NCBI RefSeq assembly: GCF_020360975.1
Contig: NW_025408670.1
Location: 4,898,001-4,962,000 of the forward strand
DNA length: 64,000 nucleotides
Reading direction: 5' to 3'
Source of the DNA: Hirsutella rhossiliensis
Lineage: Eukaryota > Ascomycota > Sordariomycetes > Hypocreales > Ophiocordycipitaceae
This document shows, piece after piece, positions 22,562 to 34,640 of this stretch. Both the position numbers and the translations under genes were made by a program. Numbering within the stretch: position 1 is the stretch's first letter; each line of letters begins with the position of its first letter. The notes under the pieces were generated by a model. The model was not told the DNA's origin and ran no database searches. It saw only the letters and a list, made by a program, of their open reading frames with translations.

Positions 22562-23663
22562 ATGGAGGCAACTGACGCCGGTGCGCCGCAGGTTGAAAGC
22601 AAACCTGTCGCCATATTCAAGCGAAGGGGCGCTAAGGGCAAGGCCAACTTGAGAAAGAGACCAGCAACGCCGCCACCGGCAAACAGCGACAGCGACAGCG
22701 ACTACTCGTCGTCCGACGACGAGTCTGGCCGGCGCGTGAAGCGGCGCAAGAAGGCCGCCACTATAGTCACAGCCACGTCGAGGCACGTCGTGAGCGGCGA
22801 GAGTAACCTGGCATCGACCGTCTTCACCGCGAATCGGAACGCCCCCATCACCAGCGCCAACGACGCCACCAAGCAGACCAACTGGTACGACGAAGATGCC
22901 AAAGGCGCGCTCTCGACGAAGAACTTGCTTGGCTCCACACGATCGCTCTCAAAGGATGTACAGCCCGATGGAACATACAAGGGACTGGCGAATCAGACTT
23001 CCTTTATACAAAAGAACTCAGACGCACCGCAACGGACCGTAGGGCCCATCAAGGCTCCGACCAACATCCGGACCATCACCGTCACGGATTTCGCTCCCGA
23101 TGTCTGCAAGGACTACAAGCAGACGGGCTTCTGTGGTTTCGGCGACAATTGGTACGTCCCCATTAACCAACACTACTCGTGACGGATGCTGACTTGAGGT
23201 TGTCGCCCATAGCAAGTTCCTACATAGCCGAGAGGACTACAAGCAAGGCTGGCAGCTCGACAAAGAATGGGAGAACGTGACAAAGGGCAAGAAGAACCTG
23301 GGGGGCACCGTCATGGCCAGCGCGAACCGAGACAAACAAGCAGCAGTCGAAGACGACGACGAGGCGATGCTCGAGAGCATACCTTTCGTGTGCATCATCT
23401 GCAGGGAGTCATACAAGGAACCGATAGTGACGAGATGCGGGCACTACTTTTGCGAATCGTGCGCCCTCAAGAGATTCAGGCGCGACCCAACATGTGCGGC
23501 GTGTGGGTCAGGGACGAACGGAGTGTTCAACACGGCCAAGCGGCTCAAGAAGCTCTTGGAACGGAAACGGGAGCGGGCGGCAAAGAGGAGACAGGAGGCG
23601 CTCGAGGCTGGCGAGGAGGTCAGCGAGGATGAAGAAGGCGGAGTTGAGGATGACTCGACGTGA
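22562..23663 (+). CDS. cwc24: Pre-mRNA-splicing factor CWC24 (CCCH and RING fingers)
   Basis: Spliceosomal protein of the Cwc24/RNF113 family, which binds near the 5' splice site before the first splicing step. Two exons, 22562-23151 and 23213-23663, are joined by a 61-nt intron (GTACGT...TAG) that interrupts the CCCH finger at the third Cys codon (TG|C); 346 residues. The N terminus has the family-typical VAIFKRRGAKGKANLRKRPA. The CCCH finger is C182, C191, C197 and H201. The C3HC4 RING is C257, C260, C272, H274, C277, C280, C291 and C294 (CIICRESYKEPIVTRCGHYF). The C terminus is basic then acidic. An ATG at 22487 would add 25 non-conserved residues; I prefer the ATG at 22562. It is 826 bp upstream of ATG3 on the same strand. 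Confidence 0.95.
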
Positions 23664-24489
23664 CGGGCGGGGACAAAGTCGCCGGCAAGACGGGGGATGT
23701 GGCCAACGACCAACTTTGATTAAGCGCCTCAGCATACATTCCGGGGTTAAGGAATCCGGTTGATTGATGCCTGGACTGTACACGGTTGGAGATTCTGCCT
23801 TCCTTCCAGACGTGTGGAACAAAGCGTAAAAAACCCAACCCAGATGATTGAGCCGCAGGACGCTGGGTGACAACAACTCAATCTCGTGAGCCGCCGCCGT
23901 ACCAGGTACCTGCCGGGTGCGGAGCACCTGTCAAGAGAATCGCACAGCGCCCAGACGCTGCCAAACATCCAAGGGTCACTCCGCAGGTACAGGAGGTACT
24001 TGTACTACCTCGATCACGCATGCCAGGCCGTGGTCCCTTGCAGGCAATAAAGGCATGCAGCAAGTACCTGGTACGGCAGCCGCATGGCATATGGCCGCCG
24101 ACGGGACAAGGTCACTGGGACACAGAGGCCGCCCCCATTACCACCTGATCGTCTCATCTTGCCCCCTCCGTCACCGGGGGTCACCGGCAGCTTCGCCATT
24201 TTGCATCATCCAGCCAACCAGCCGAGCATCAAGTCATCAGCCAACATTGAACTGCACACCTGATTATTTACTTGTCCTTCTTCTCTCCCCCCTTCTGCCT
24301 CTAGCCTCTCGTCTCTTGCATTGCTCTCCCCCGCCGGTATCCCCTCGGCGCCCCTCCCCCGCTATCCGCGAGCAACCTCTCTCCATCGCCCCGACCGCTG
24401 GTTGCATACGACACGAGTCATCCCGTAAAGCAGAGTCGGCAGCTGCAGACACGTACGTGCCCCTGCTTGGCACACTGGCACCATAAGCC
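23664..24489. promoter_or_regulatory. cwc24-atg3 intergenic region / atg3 promoter
   Basis: These 826 bp contain several GTAC-bearing words: GTAC at 23899 and 23906 (the second in the palindrome CAGGTACCTG), at 23987, 23996 and 24002, and at 24064 and 24071. From about 24240 the coding strand becomes C/T-rich, as expected of a fungal core promoter and 5' UTR. No ORF is supported. Confidence 0.5.
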
Positions 24490-25693
24490 ATGAACTACAT
24501 CAAATCCACCGTCAACACCCTCCGCGATCGGTACACGCCGGTATCGCACACGTCGACCTTTCGCCAGACGGGCCAGATCACCCCAGAAGAGTTCCTTGCT
24601 GCCGGCGACTACCTCGTCTACAAGTTCCCCACGTGGTCCTGGGGCGACGCAGACGACGAGAGCCGCCGCGTCAGCTACCTGCCCCCCGGCAAGCAGTACC
24701 TTGTCACCCGCAACGTGCCCTGCCACCGCCGCCTCAACGACGACTTCGCCGGCGATGCCGGCCATGAAGAGGCCCTCGTCAACGACGGCGATGACTTCAA
24801 GGCAGCCGCCGGCTCTGGCGCCGACGACGACGGCTGGCTGAGGACGGGGGGCTTGGCGAGCTCGCAGCCGCTCAAGGCGCGCGAAGTGCGGACCGTCGAC
24901 GACTCTGGCAACGTGGGCGAGCCGACCGACACTGAAGACGACGACATCCCGGACATGGAAGACGACGACGACGACGAGGCTATCATCCGGGACGTCGGCA
25001 GTGATTCTAGAAACAGGTGCGCCCCCGTTCTCCCCTTCTCCTGATACTCTCCTCCGCCGCCTCGCATCTCGCTAACAGCGCCTCGCAGCGGCCGCCGCAC
25101 CTACACCCTCTACATCATGTACACGCCTTACTACCGGACTCCCCGGCTCTACCTCTCGGGCTACCTGCCCAACGGCCAGCCCCTGCCGCCGCAGAGCATG
25201 ATGGACGACATTGTGGGCGACTACAAGGACAAGACGGTGACGCTCGAGGACTTTCCCCTGTTCGCAAACAACATCAAGATGGCCAGCGTGCACCCCTGTA
25301 AGCACGCGTCGGTCATGAAGACGCTTCTCGACCGCGCCGACGCCTCCCTGCGCATCCGCCGCGACAAGCTCCGCGCGGGCAAGGCCGTCGGCAGCGAGCA
25401 GGGCATGGAGGGGCTCGTCGACGAGCTCAGCAAGCTCGACGTGCACAGCGCGCAGGAGGCGGCCGACAAGGAAGAGTGGGAGGAAGTCGATGGCGTTGAT
25501 GCGGATGAGCACGAAGTGGCCATTCGCGTGGACCAGTATCTCGTCGTCTTCCTCAAGGTTGGTTTTCTCTCTCTCTCTCTCTCTCTCGCTATCTCTGCAA
25601 TGACTTCCGTCTCGGGCACTGACTTGCATTTTTCCCCAGTTCATGGCCAGCGTCACGCCTGGCATCGAGCACGACTTCACAATGGGCGTTTGA
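24490..25693 (+). CDS. atg3: Autophagy E2-like enzyme ATG3
   Basis: E2-like enzyme that receives Atg8 from Atg7 and transfers it to phosphatidylethanolamine for autophagosome growth. Three exons, 24490-25016, 25089-25557 and 25640-25693, give 349 residues. The N terminus [20 protein letters not shown] is the family's amphipathic membrane-sensing segment. The acidic flexible region is at about 100-175. The catalytic Cys is C246 in [10 protein letters not shown]. The handle region contains W306-E-E-V309, a candidate Atg8-interacting motif at the place of yeast WEDL. The last exon encodes only [17 protein letters not shown], which is the conserved C terminus and shows the second intron (82 nt) is real. 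The introns start GTGCGC and GTTGGT. All key residues are present. Confidence 0.97.
25566..25587 (+). repeat. (CT)n tract in atg3 intron 2
   Basis: A run of CT dinucleotides of about 22 nt lies shortly after the donor of the second atg3 intron. It is a microsatellite and could also act as an internal polypyrimidine tract. Confidence 0.8.
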
Positions 25694-26576
25694 ACCGGCG
25701 CAGCACTCGAGACTGGGACAAGGCGTACACGTGGTGCTTCTCTGCAGCGGCTGGTTGGCGCGGTGGTTTTGGCGCACACGGGACTTGGCCATGATTTGGT
25801 CCTGAGGGGGCCCTTCTGGCGTCGGCATCAACACGCGTGAGTTGTTTGTCTAGCTTTCCTTTACCGACATGGACCAACTGGATCGACATGTTGAAAACAT
25901 TTTTTTTTGGATTCTGTCACGCTGAATTGAACGCCGGGACTACGACTGCCGAGCGCGCGGACGGGTGGAAAAGGACTTGGATGGGAAATGTCTGTATTGA
26001 CCAGGCTTGCTGCAAGGGAGGACACATACTCGTCGTCCTCGTTTCACCATTACCCAAAATACACAATAGACCAAAGTTTTCGACATGCACCTCGTGGCCT
26101 TCTCCCCTCGCCGAAGTGTACCATCTAGGTACCCTCCATCTCAGTCTTCAAGGCGTGATATCCAAGGTAATACTCCCGCGATGCGTCTTTTAATCAGGAT
26201 CATAGTGGTATCAACGCATCAGCAACCAACTGCTTCATCATCTGTCATACATCAGAGACCCCACGGCAAAACCTCTCCAGGCATTGGAGGCCCAAGGGGG
26301 AAAAGAAAGGAAGGGGGACAAAGGGAATCATGGAACAAGTAATGGAGTTTGCATCGGCCATCGCCGGGCTGCTGCGGAAGGCGCCACTCCTTTCCGCGTC
26401 CAAAGTCCCATGTGCCAGGCGGCGCGGATCGGCCACGGAGGGTATAAGAAAAGAAAATATGGTATGCTGAGAAACCCGGGGTCCACTCGACGTCTTTTCC
26501 AAGACGATGTCGAAACCAAAGCGATTAAAGAATAAGTGAGGGCCGACCATGACGGGTGGTTTAAGTACACTCCGCC
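25694..26576. other. Convergent 3' intergenic region, atg3/unknown gene
   Basis: These 883 bp between convergent stop codons have lower GC than the flanking genes and A/T-rich runs at 25898-25910 and 26440-26535. This fits paired 3' UTRs. No gene is supported. Confidence 0.55.
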
Positions 26577-29042
26577 CTAAGCGGAACCAAACGGCGCACC
26601 AAAATTGCTCGTGTTCTTCATCTTGAGAGGGACGTCGGGCTCAATGTCGTTTTCGCCAGACTCTCCTTCGTCCACACTCTCACGTGCAGAGCCTGTGTCA
26701 TGCGAGGCGTCGCCCCCCAGAGGCGGAGCTGGCACAGGCTGCCGAGGCTGCTCGCCGACGCCAGGCGAGCGGCATCCGAATTCCCTCACTGGGGAGGATT
26801 CGCGCAAGACGCTCGGAAGGGCGTCCTGCCAGGTTTTGAGGCATTCGAGCTTCCGATCCAGTTTCGCGAAAAACACATCATCATGAGCGGGTATGTTCTT
26901 GACCATCAAGGGGCCTTTGAGTGGTTTGTCTTCGAGTAGCTCCAGGCCGAGGCCCGCCCGACAATCCTCAATGTCGGCGAGCGCGTCCTGGTCCGATTCT
27001 GCATCTTCTGACGTTTCGTCGTCCTCGAACTCTCCAGGATCAGCGAGACCATGTCGGCCCAAGCAAACCGACCGTGCTTCGGCTGACGGTGTGGCTCGCA
27101 TGCTCTCGTAGCCAGTCGAATCACCTCCCGTGGTAGTCATGGTTGGGAGGAGGGATAGGGAGTGGTTGGGCGTGTGACCGGCGTGCATGGTCAAGCGTCG
27201 AGATTCCTCAGCGGCCAACACCTGCAGGGTCTGGTCTTTGGATGACGTACGCCTCAGCCGCCAGAATCTGGTCCGGTCCATGGACAAGCGACGAGTTCGA
27301 CGTGTTGCAGCGGAGTCGCGGGCCTGGCCGCCCCTTCGTAGAAAAATGGCCAAGGAAGAATGGGCCGGTGCCGGGGCAAATGTGGACCTCTGGACTGCGT
27401 TTGCTCTGAGGGGAATTCCCTCGAGCCTGGGATCAATCTCCCGCACGTCGATGATGGGAGCGGGCGGCCCTTTGCCATTCCGGGCCAGGGGATCCATGAA
27501 GTCGACGGCAGCGGAATGCCGGGGCTGCGAGCGAGGGCCGAGTGGCGAGACATGTGACGGCGCTGGCAGTCCACAAGGGGAGGTCCGAGAGCTCCCAGGG
27601 GTCGCAATGTGAGTGCGGCGCGGCGCGGCACCAAAGCGCGGGGGTGGGGAAAAAATATACGCTCTGGAGCTGCCACTTTGCGACGACAGGCTGGCAGCCG
27701 CAGGATCGTCAGGGTCGGACGGAGATGAACTGCTAGTTGGAGCGTATGTGCCACGCCGGCCAGCCCGAGATACAAAGCTGTGACGCTTGTTTATCCGAGC
27801 CGCAGCGGCTTTCAGGGTCGCATTTTCCTGCTTCAATTGATAGACTTGAGCATTCAGACTCTCGAGCTCACGCTGCATTGCCGTCCTATCGCTGGTCCAT
27901 TGCTCGCGGCCGCTCTCCATGGCGATGTGCATTCGGTGAAGCACTTCCTCGGTCTGCTCCTTCGCCGGCCGGCTACTTTCACGATCGGCCATCCAAGCTT
28001 GGATCAGAAAGGAGAGCTGGTGGCGAAGCGATTCAACGGTGTCGGATCCGGTTTGCGGAGAAGCAACAGTGCCGTCAGACACGGGTCCTGACAGAGCCGC
28101 CACAGGCGTGGCACCGGCGCCCAGGTAAAGAGGGGACACGGAGCCAGGCGGCAGTGCGGAGATGGCAGTTGGAAAGGCGCCCGAGAAAGTGCCGGACTCG
28201 AAATTGGGTGCGGCCGAAGCTAGCGGGCACGCGGACTGCGGTACTGAGAAGACGGAATCGCTCTTGATGGACGCAGCAAGGGGCCACGTGTATGGGGGGT
28301 TGAAGCCGATGGCCGTGGTCGTAGGCGGAGCAGTTCGGGAAACGAGAACGGGTCCGGGTCCGGGGCTGGGGCTGAGTCCGACGTATGAGGGTGAGGCCTG
28401 GGATATTGCGGTGCCGGCAGGATAGCTCAAGGGCAATGCTGAGAGGAAGCTGTCGGGCAGGGCGGGATCTGGGCCTTGGGTGGCGGTCAGAGGTAACGAG
28501 GTCGAGAAGGGAATCGAGCCGCGTAGGGGGGCGGAGGCGGCGCCAGTGCCGAGCCCTGGGGGAGACCAAGCGCCGTGCGAGGGTTCCAACGGGATGGGCC
28601 TTGACGCAGGAGCCTTGGCTAAGCTCGGAGGAGGCGACCAGTCGAAAGAGGAATTATTGTCTCGAGCGATGCAGGGCGAGACAAGACCGTGGATTGTCGA
28701 GGGCAAGCTGCTGGAGAGTTGTGGGTGCGATGGAGAGCCGCGAAGCTCTCGAGATGGAGAGGGGCTGCTGAGGTATGAATGACTGACAGCGGGCGGCAAC
28801 TGGTGCTGCAGGCCAGCGGCAACTGTCGCAGGGGCCGAAGCAGAGCGGCCTAGATCGGGACTGGCCGCACGGTATTTCCCGCCGGCAGGGGAGGAGTCGA
28901 GGGATGGAGCTCGACGAGGATTGCGGGAGACGGACGGATAGTAGGTGGCGGCGATGTTGACGTCGGTCTGCAAGCGATTGGGACATGCAGGCGCAAGGAT
29001 TGTGTCGACCACGGCCGATGGCATGGCAGCGGGTGACGGCAT
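26577..29042 (-). CDS. Ser/Pro-rich coiled-coil protein of unknown function
   Basis: One uninterrupted frame of 821 codons from ATG (29042) to TAA. I do not recognise the family. Residues 1-325 are Ser/Pro/Ala-rich and look disordered. A predicted coiled coil covers about 329-417 (SLRHQLSFLIQAWM, MQRELESLNAQVYQLKQENA). A basic Ser-rich stretch follows (NKRHSFVSRAGRRG). The last 130 residues contain an acidic patch and then a more conserved-looking helical segment (DVFFAKLDRKLECLKTWQDA). The length without stops, the absence of an equally long opposite-strand frame and the codon bias toward C/G third positions support a real gene. It has no signal peptide or membrane segment. It is convergent with atg3 and bounds the first gene desert. 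Confidence 0.8.
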   Translation of the reverse strand: MPSPAAMPSAVVDTILAPACPNRLQTDVNIAATYYPSVSRNPRRAPSLDSSPAGGKYRAASPDLGRSASAPATVAAGLQHQLPPAVSHSYLSSPSPSRELRGSPSHPQLSSSLPSTIHGLVSPCIARDNNSSFDWSPPPSLAKAPASRPIPLEPSHGAWSPPGLGTGAASAPLRGSIPFSTSLPLTATQGPDPALPDSFLSALPLSYPAGTAISQASPSYVGLSPSPGPGPVLVSRTAPPTTTAIGFNPPYTWPLAASIKSDSVFSVPQSACPLASAAPNFESGTFSGAFPTAISALPPGSVSPLYLGAGATPVAALSGPVSDGTVASPQTGSDTVESLRHQLSFLIQAWMADRESSRPAKEQTEEVLHRMHIAMESGREQWTSDRTAMQRELESLNAQVYQLKQENATLKAAAARINKRHSFVSRAGRRGTYAPTSSSSPSDPDDPAAASLSSQSGSSRAYIFSPPPRFGAAPRRTHIATPGSSRTSPCGLPAPSHVSPLGPRSQPRHSAAVDFMDPLARNGKGPPAPIIDVREIDPRLEGIPLRANAVQRSTFAPAPAHSSLAIFLRRGGQARDSAATRRTRRLSMDRTRFWRLRRTSSKDQTLQVLAAEESRRLTMHAGHTPNHSLSLLPTMTTTGGDSTGYESMRATPSAEARSVCLGRHGLADPGEFEDDETSEDAESDQDALADIEDCRAGLGLELLEDKPLKGPLMVKNIPAHDDVFFAKLDRKLECLKTWQDALPSVLRESSPVREFGCRSPGVGEQPRQPVPAPPLGGDASHDTGSARESVDEGESGENDIEPDVPLKMKNTSNFGAPFGSA

Positions 29043-32000
29043 GCTGACCCAGGCAGGTCAACAGACTGGTGCGAGGCGGCTGCGTGCGTATGTATGTAAC
29101 GTAGGGAAACGGAAACCGTCAACCGAGGATGATTGATGGACAAGGCGCAGACGCGGAAGCCAGATAGAGCTAGCTGTCTGCCAATGGCGAGAGCAGGACA
29201 GGACCAGGAGGGCCGGCACAGTCCCAGTCGGTTGACTTGTTTTACTTGGTAGGGGAGAAGGTGGCACGTTGTCGAGGGCGTCAATTCGTTTGCGAGGCAG
29301 GCTTCTTGTTGTCGTTCGCCCAGGCTCCCATGTTCCGCAGCCGTCCGAGCAGGTGCCGGTGGAAAACGGGCTGGCTTGTCGGATACCGGCGTCCAAGGGA
29401 GGGCGAGAGGAGGGTTTGGCGGTGGGAACTAGAGGTTCAGGCCGTGGGGCAGGTTCCAGATTGTGGCGACAGGGGCCCGTTGGCTGCTGATGAGGGTGCG
29501 GGCAGCCAAGGAGAGTGGTGTAACGCGAGAGCGGGAGGGAGGATAGCGAGAGCAAGGGAAGAGATGCAACAGCGGCAGCAAAAGCAAAGGCGACGGCGAC
29601 GGCTGAGGAGACGTATGCTCGGGATTGGCCCTTGGCTTGGGCCTGAACCGCGGGTTGCCACGTACCGGCGAGGCACGGGTGATGCAGAAAAGAGGTGGAT
29701 GGCGGATACGTGTTTGGCTGTCGGGAGCTGTTTTGGCATGCGCGAGGCCGACCAAGGGCGGGCCGTTTTCTGTCTGGTTTGTTGGTTCCGGGGAGTGGGA
29801 GTGGGGGGGGGGGCTCGCGGGGACGTGGGCGGGAGAGAGGGTTGGAGGAGTCGGGCGTTGGAGGAGTCGAGGCCGGGGGCGGTGGAAGCGGCGGTGTCGA
29901 CGATGTCGGTGTCGATGGAAGTCGTCGTCGGTTGGGCTTCTATTTTGGGCGACGAGGAGGGACGGTTCGTACCGGCTCTAGAGCAACGGGTGGCTGCATG
30001 GGCGGCCGTGAGGTGAGGGCAAAGCCACGGACGGAGCAGCATGTGTGATGCACGATGCGTTGCCTCACAAAATGCCATGCACTTGGGGTCAAGGGCCGGC
30101 GATGCAGGTGAGATGATACATATGGTACCGTCGGGAAGCTGGTGACGTGGACGTTGGGCGAGGGAGGCACAGAGGGAGGGAGGCACAGAGGGCGGGAGGA
30201 AGAGAGAGTGGGCGGCGACTCGTGATGCAGGCTAACAGGCAAAAAAGACAGGCCACTGTCACACGCAGATCGGCGCCAGGGCCAGGCAAGTACAGTGGGG
30301 TGTAGTACTTGGGCTGATATCATCCAGCGCCAGACGACGCACTGTCATGTGCACCGCGAGCCGTGCTTACTGATAGTGCTGTCGGCTGGCCATGTAGCGG
30401 CCCTGTACCGGCCTTGTTCCCCGTTGCCCATCAAACAGGGTCCAACGACTTGCCCGTGTACCTGGCGGCTGCGTTGGAGCACCCGCAGGGGCCCGGGAAA
30501 AGAAAGCCCACGCGCAGGACGGTGATGCAGAGCGCCAATCGAAGGCTGCCAACGCCCTGAGCAACCATGCCTGGTCGACGACGAGTGGCTGTCCTGCCAT
30601 CGCACTCACCAACAACGAGATCACATGCCCCGACTTTTGATTTCAGTTATGACATGTAGCGAGCGGAACGACAGTCGTCAAGTCCGTATTCACATTCAAC
30701 TGTGACTGATGACACGCACCAGCGATGCAACTCTTGTTGGCCGAGCAGACACTCTTATCTGTATGGTCTGTAGTATTGCTAGAGGAGCCAGCCCCGATGA
30801 CTAAGCGTCGTGTCGGTCGAGAGACCACGCACGTCTTTGCAGAGCGTTGGCCCGATGAGTATCAGTACAAACAGTAGTTAATTAGGGGCGAGAAGGAAGA
30901 AACCGGGAATAATTAGCCTAGACCACCTCTTGGCCTGGATGGATGGGCGGCATCGACGGCAAGGGCCATCATTACTTTTTGCGCCCTCGACGGGTGCCCG
31001 TGCGTGCACAGTGCATACACGGACTGCTGGCCAGTGCGGCCAGTGGCGTTTCTTTGCCTTCCACTCATGACTCCGTACCCCGTCCGTATGCCAATGGGAT
31101 GCGAAGACATCTGGAGCACTGCACAGGACACTGTACGAGACACTGTATCAATCCCTGCCGAGGTAGGTGGGTAGGGACAGACTGGCACTGTACTGTCCCT
31201 CTTTGTCCCTGGAGCCATCACATCACCGCTTCCGTCAACCGACGACTCACCGCTGCAGCGACAGAGCAGCCAGCAGGTGAAGAAACCACCCCAACGCACG
31301 GCACTGTCCGGGACCCGGCCAGAGCGTTTGCTTGCTTCTTCCGTCCTCTTTGGCCCCCATCGATTGCCCACGCCATCTTCGCTGCACGGCTCTGCATCGG
31401 GCAGCTTGCAAGCAGCTTGCAAGCAGCTGAACTGAACCCGCGGCACACACAAAAGCCGGACGGATGCCTGTTTCACGGATACGCACGACACACGGGCACC
31501 ACCAGCCATCATGCCTCAGAAAGACAGCCGGCTCCTTCTTCCCTCGATAGCTTACTTGACTGACAGACATAGACGCCGCCCACACCCACTTTGCACCTCC
31601 CATGCGCCGCCGCCCCCGTCTTCGCCTGTCTCCCACATGCCTGCGGCTCCGTCCCTCACGCTCCGCGGCAACGGCTGCTGACCTCGGCCTTGCACCAAGC
31701 GCCTCTGCTTCAAGAACGCCACGCAGTAGCAGTCAACATAGCTACCCCCACAAATGCCTTCACTAACCCCAGCGGCCACGCAGTCCGGCCGCGGCCCAAC
31801 CAAAGATGCGAGACATGGACCAGGATCTCGAGATGAGGGGGAAAAAGGCTCAACAACTCCATTCCGTCGGCGCTCCGTCCGGCAGCCATCGGTCTTGTAA
31901 GACACTCAACGCCTCTTTTCCACTTTCCGTGACTGTAGCCGCGCACGCCGCTCTATGGGCTCAATAAATCTGTTGGTATCAGGTGAGGGAGAGACACGGT

Positions 32001-32350
32001 CGCAGGTTGGACCAACCGACTTCATGCGTGACGGAGCGTAGAAGGGTCGTCCCAACGGCCATGGACCTTTGTAGAGAACCCGACGAGGAAACACGTCGTA
32101 CCCTCCCGGTTGTCCCGAGTGTGCTCAGCTATTCACGCAAGAATCACCCGGAGACGGACACTGCTCGCGAGGGCAGTCGATGCTTACCATGGAAGCGACG
32201 GCCAGCCTTTTTGCCTGGTCTCACAAGCGGGCAGAGCACGGTAAGAGGACTGTGGCCTTGGTTGATGCGTGCCTGATGCCTCAAGTGCTCTTAGCACTGA
32301 CACGCTCCGAGGCTTCGACCAGGGAAGCTGGGCCTCCATTTAGCCATGGC
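29043..32350. other. Gene desert, part 1 (leader of unknown gene plus non-coding)
   Basis: The first kilobase is probably the promoter and leader of the coiled-coil gene. Beyond it, open frames are short, overlap on both strands and have biased, non-protein-like composition (Arg/Pro/Cys/His). Local repeats include a duplicated GGGAGGCACAGA near 30163-30195 and a 13-bp duplication (GCAGCTTGCAA core) at about 31400-31428. GTAC pairs occur at 30290 and 30305. No RNA gene was recognised. Confidence 0.55.
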
Positions 32351-34640
32351 ACTCCAAATGCCTGTCCTGCTTCAAGTCCACCCGCTTGCTCCAGTCTCTT
32401 GCCAAGTTCCCGGGCGATTACGTTTGGCTTCACTTGAAGTTCTGCTGCGATCCTTGCTCAGCCGGCAGATCAGTTGAGGCAGCAGACAAGAAACATCTAC
32501 GCTCGATGCTCTTCTAGATCCCATGTGAACTCGCAGAGAGTGGTTCGTGGCTGCGGTGAACAACACCTCGTGATGATGGCGGCCTGGGCCGGTGACAGAT
32601 GACCAACTCCTGGCCGAGATCAAGAGACAGAGACGAGGGAGAGCACGAGATTGGTCGGGTGGTTTGATGACAAGTCACTGGACGATAAGGTTACGTCGAG
32701 TCCAGTTGCTAAACTGCACCCGAGTCAAGCCGAGTGCTCACATGGGATAATGTTGAGAGCAACGCTGCTCGGGTTTCTCAATCAGAAGTGGTGCACAAAA
32801 TGGAACAACAGCGACATTCCGGACGCAGCCCGCCCGAGCTTTGCAGTTTTAATCTAATCTACGGACTTTCTGAAAACCCCTAAAGACATCTTCACAATGG
32901 GCGGATCGTGGCTGGTCGCTGCTGGCCCCTGATCGTGCTTTCTCCTACACTCATCCGCAATCCAAGCCGCAGTGACATTTTTGCCGTCTCACCTGTGACA
33001 TGAAAGGCTCCAGCATGATCCTGAAGCACCCTGATTCACTGTTTTCACCGTCTTGGAGGAGTATAACATCGAGGGCTCCAGGGTTGGTCCACTACTTGCA
33101 CAACGGCTTAAACCACTTGGCCCTGTCTGAACTACAACCCACGGCTGCTGGCACAAGATGAATGGTAATTGATATCCTTTGATGACGAGTTTTTTGTAAG
33201 AAACGTCATCAGACCTCAAGACGAACGCTTTCGCTCCTGGTTTGCTTGGAGACAGAACGAAAGTCCTGGCCTCGGAGGTGGGAAAGGAGGTGAATAGTGT
33301 GTAGTAACCAAGAGCTTTTTGAGAGAGAAAAGCGCGCGAGTGGCCTTGACATGTAAGTGACGAATATATGGGGGTGCATGAAACTCGTCGAGATAAGTTG
33401 CTCACATGCCGAGGAATCCTCCGCTCAGGCAACAACTCAAGATAGTCCCGGCGTGTTCCAAAACTGGGAGAAATCTCCAGGGAGAGAGTCGGCCTCCCTG
33501 TTGAAGATTCGTACCATGCTCGTGATGGAAGTAAATAGGCCGTGCTCTGGCAAGTTTCAAAACCGAGCCCGCGAGAAACATCCGGGCTTTGCTCTCGTGA
33601 ACGGTTCTCGACATCTTTCATCAGAGTCGAACTGAAAAGGAGGTCTTTTTAGAGAGCAAATGGGACGCGTAGAAGGGTAAGTAAATGGCACGAAGCCCAG
33701 CGATAGACTTGCTATCCGCTCATGCAACTGAGTCAGAGATGAATCACGTAGGCGTCTCTACCACGTTTTCAAACAAAACACACCATTGCTGAAATTAATC
33801 CCTGTAATAGTATGATTGCGTGAAGCAGCTCCTTTAGTCTTTCTAGCCTATACGGTGTCCTTCCAAAGCAGAGTCCCCCTGAACTACATGATTGCGTGCT
33901 CTTGCAGCCATGGGCCGAGCGTCGAGTCGGCCTGTAGGGTTGAAAAGACGGTCGGCTTTGCGTTTTCCAAGTTTTACCCCGTGAGTGTAGGGCTTGAATA
34001 CGCATACAAGCCATGGCCCTGGTTGATATTCCGCTTCAGTCCCAAAGATTGTAGAAATCCTGGGCATGAAGCAGCCGGAGATGCAAGTAGCAAGCAATCA
34101 CCTCGTATCTTTACTCTACTACAGACGATTATTTGTATCGCTTGACCTTTGGATGGAGCTCAGTATCAAGGCGAGCCCAAGTTTCATTGGATATTCCTTC
34201 ATTCTCCCTCCTTTGGCATATTTCAGCGGCAAAATTCCAGCCTCCATGAATGGAGACGAGGTGATGCAGACGTCACATAGAACTTCTGCAGTGTAGGGCT
34301 TTCTACCGACTTTGAGTAGCAGATAAATCACCAGCATTGGCAATCACGAATGAGGAAAGGCTCATGAATGTGCTGTCTTAGGCCGTAGATGCCTAATCTT
34401 CCGCAAGCTTGTCCAATATCTCCTGGAAGCCCGATTCAGGGGAACACTCCAGACAGGCACACGTGTGCCAATGCCCCTTTTCCCAGAAGCTCGAGCCCAT
34501 CTGTGAGCAGCCGGAGAGCTTGGCCCGGTAATGGGAGCCGACCCGTCAAGCCTCTCCCGTCGTCCACCACCTGCCCTCGCCCCGGGGATGAGAAGAGACG
34601 CGAAGTTGCAATAAGCTCTGTGCACTGCCCCCGAGCCCAA
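32350..34640. other. Lower-GC segment inside the gene desert
   Basis: By eye the GC content falls clearly here compared with both flanks. The longest frame is minus 33621-32989 (210 codons); it is richer in Tyr, Phe and Lys than neighbouring chance frames but has no motif I recognise. Shorter frames at 33.8-34.4 kb have similar composition. This could be a decayed gene or transposon, or an orphan gene. I could not identify terminal repeats. Confidence 0.4.

Noticed and set aside
30943..31563. 206-codon frame in the first desert
   Set aside because: His/Arg/Pro/Cys-rich, with a 199-codon frame opposite it; no recognisable feature.
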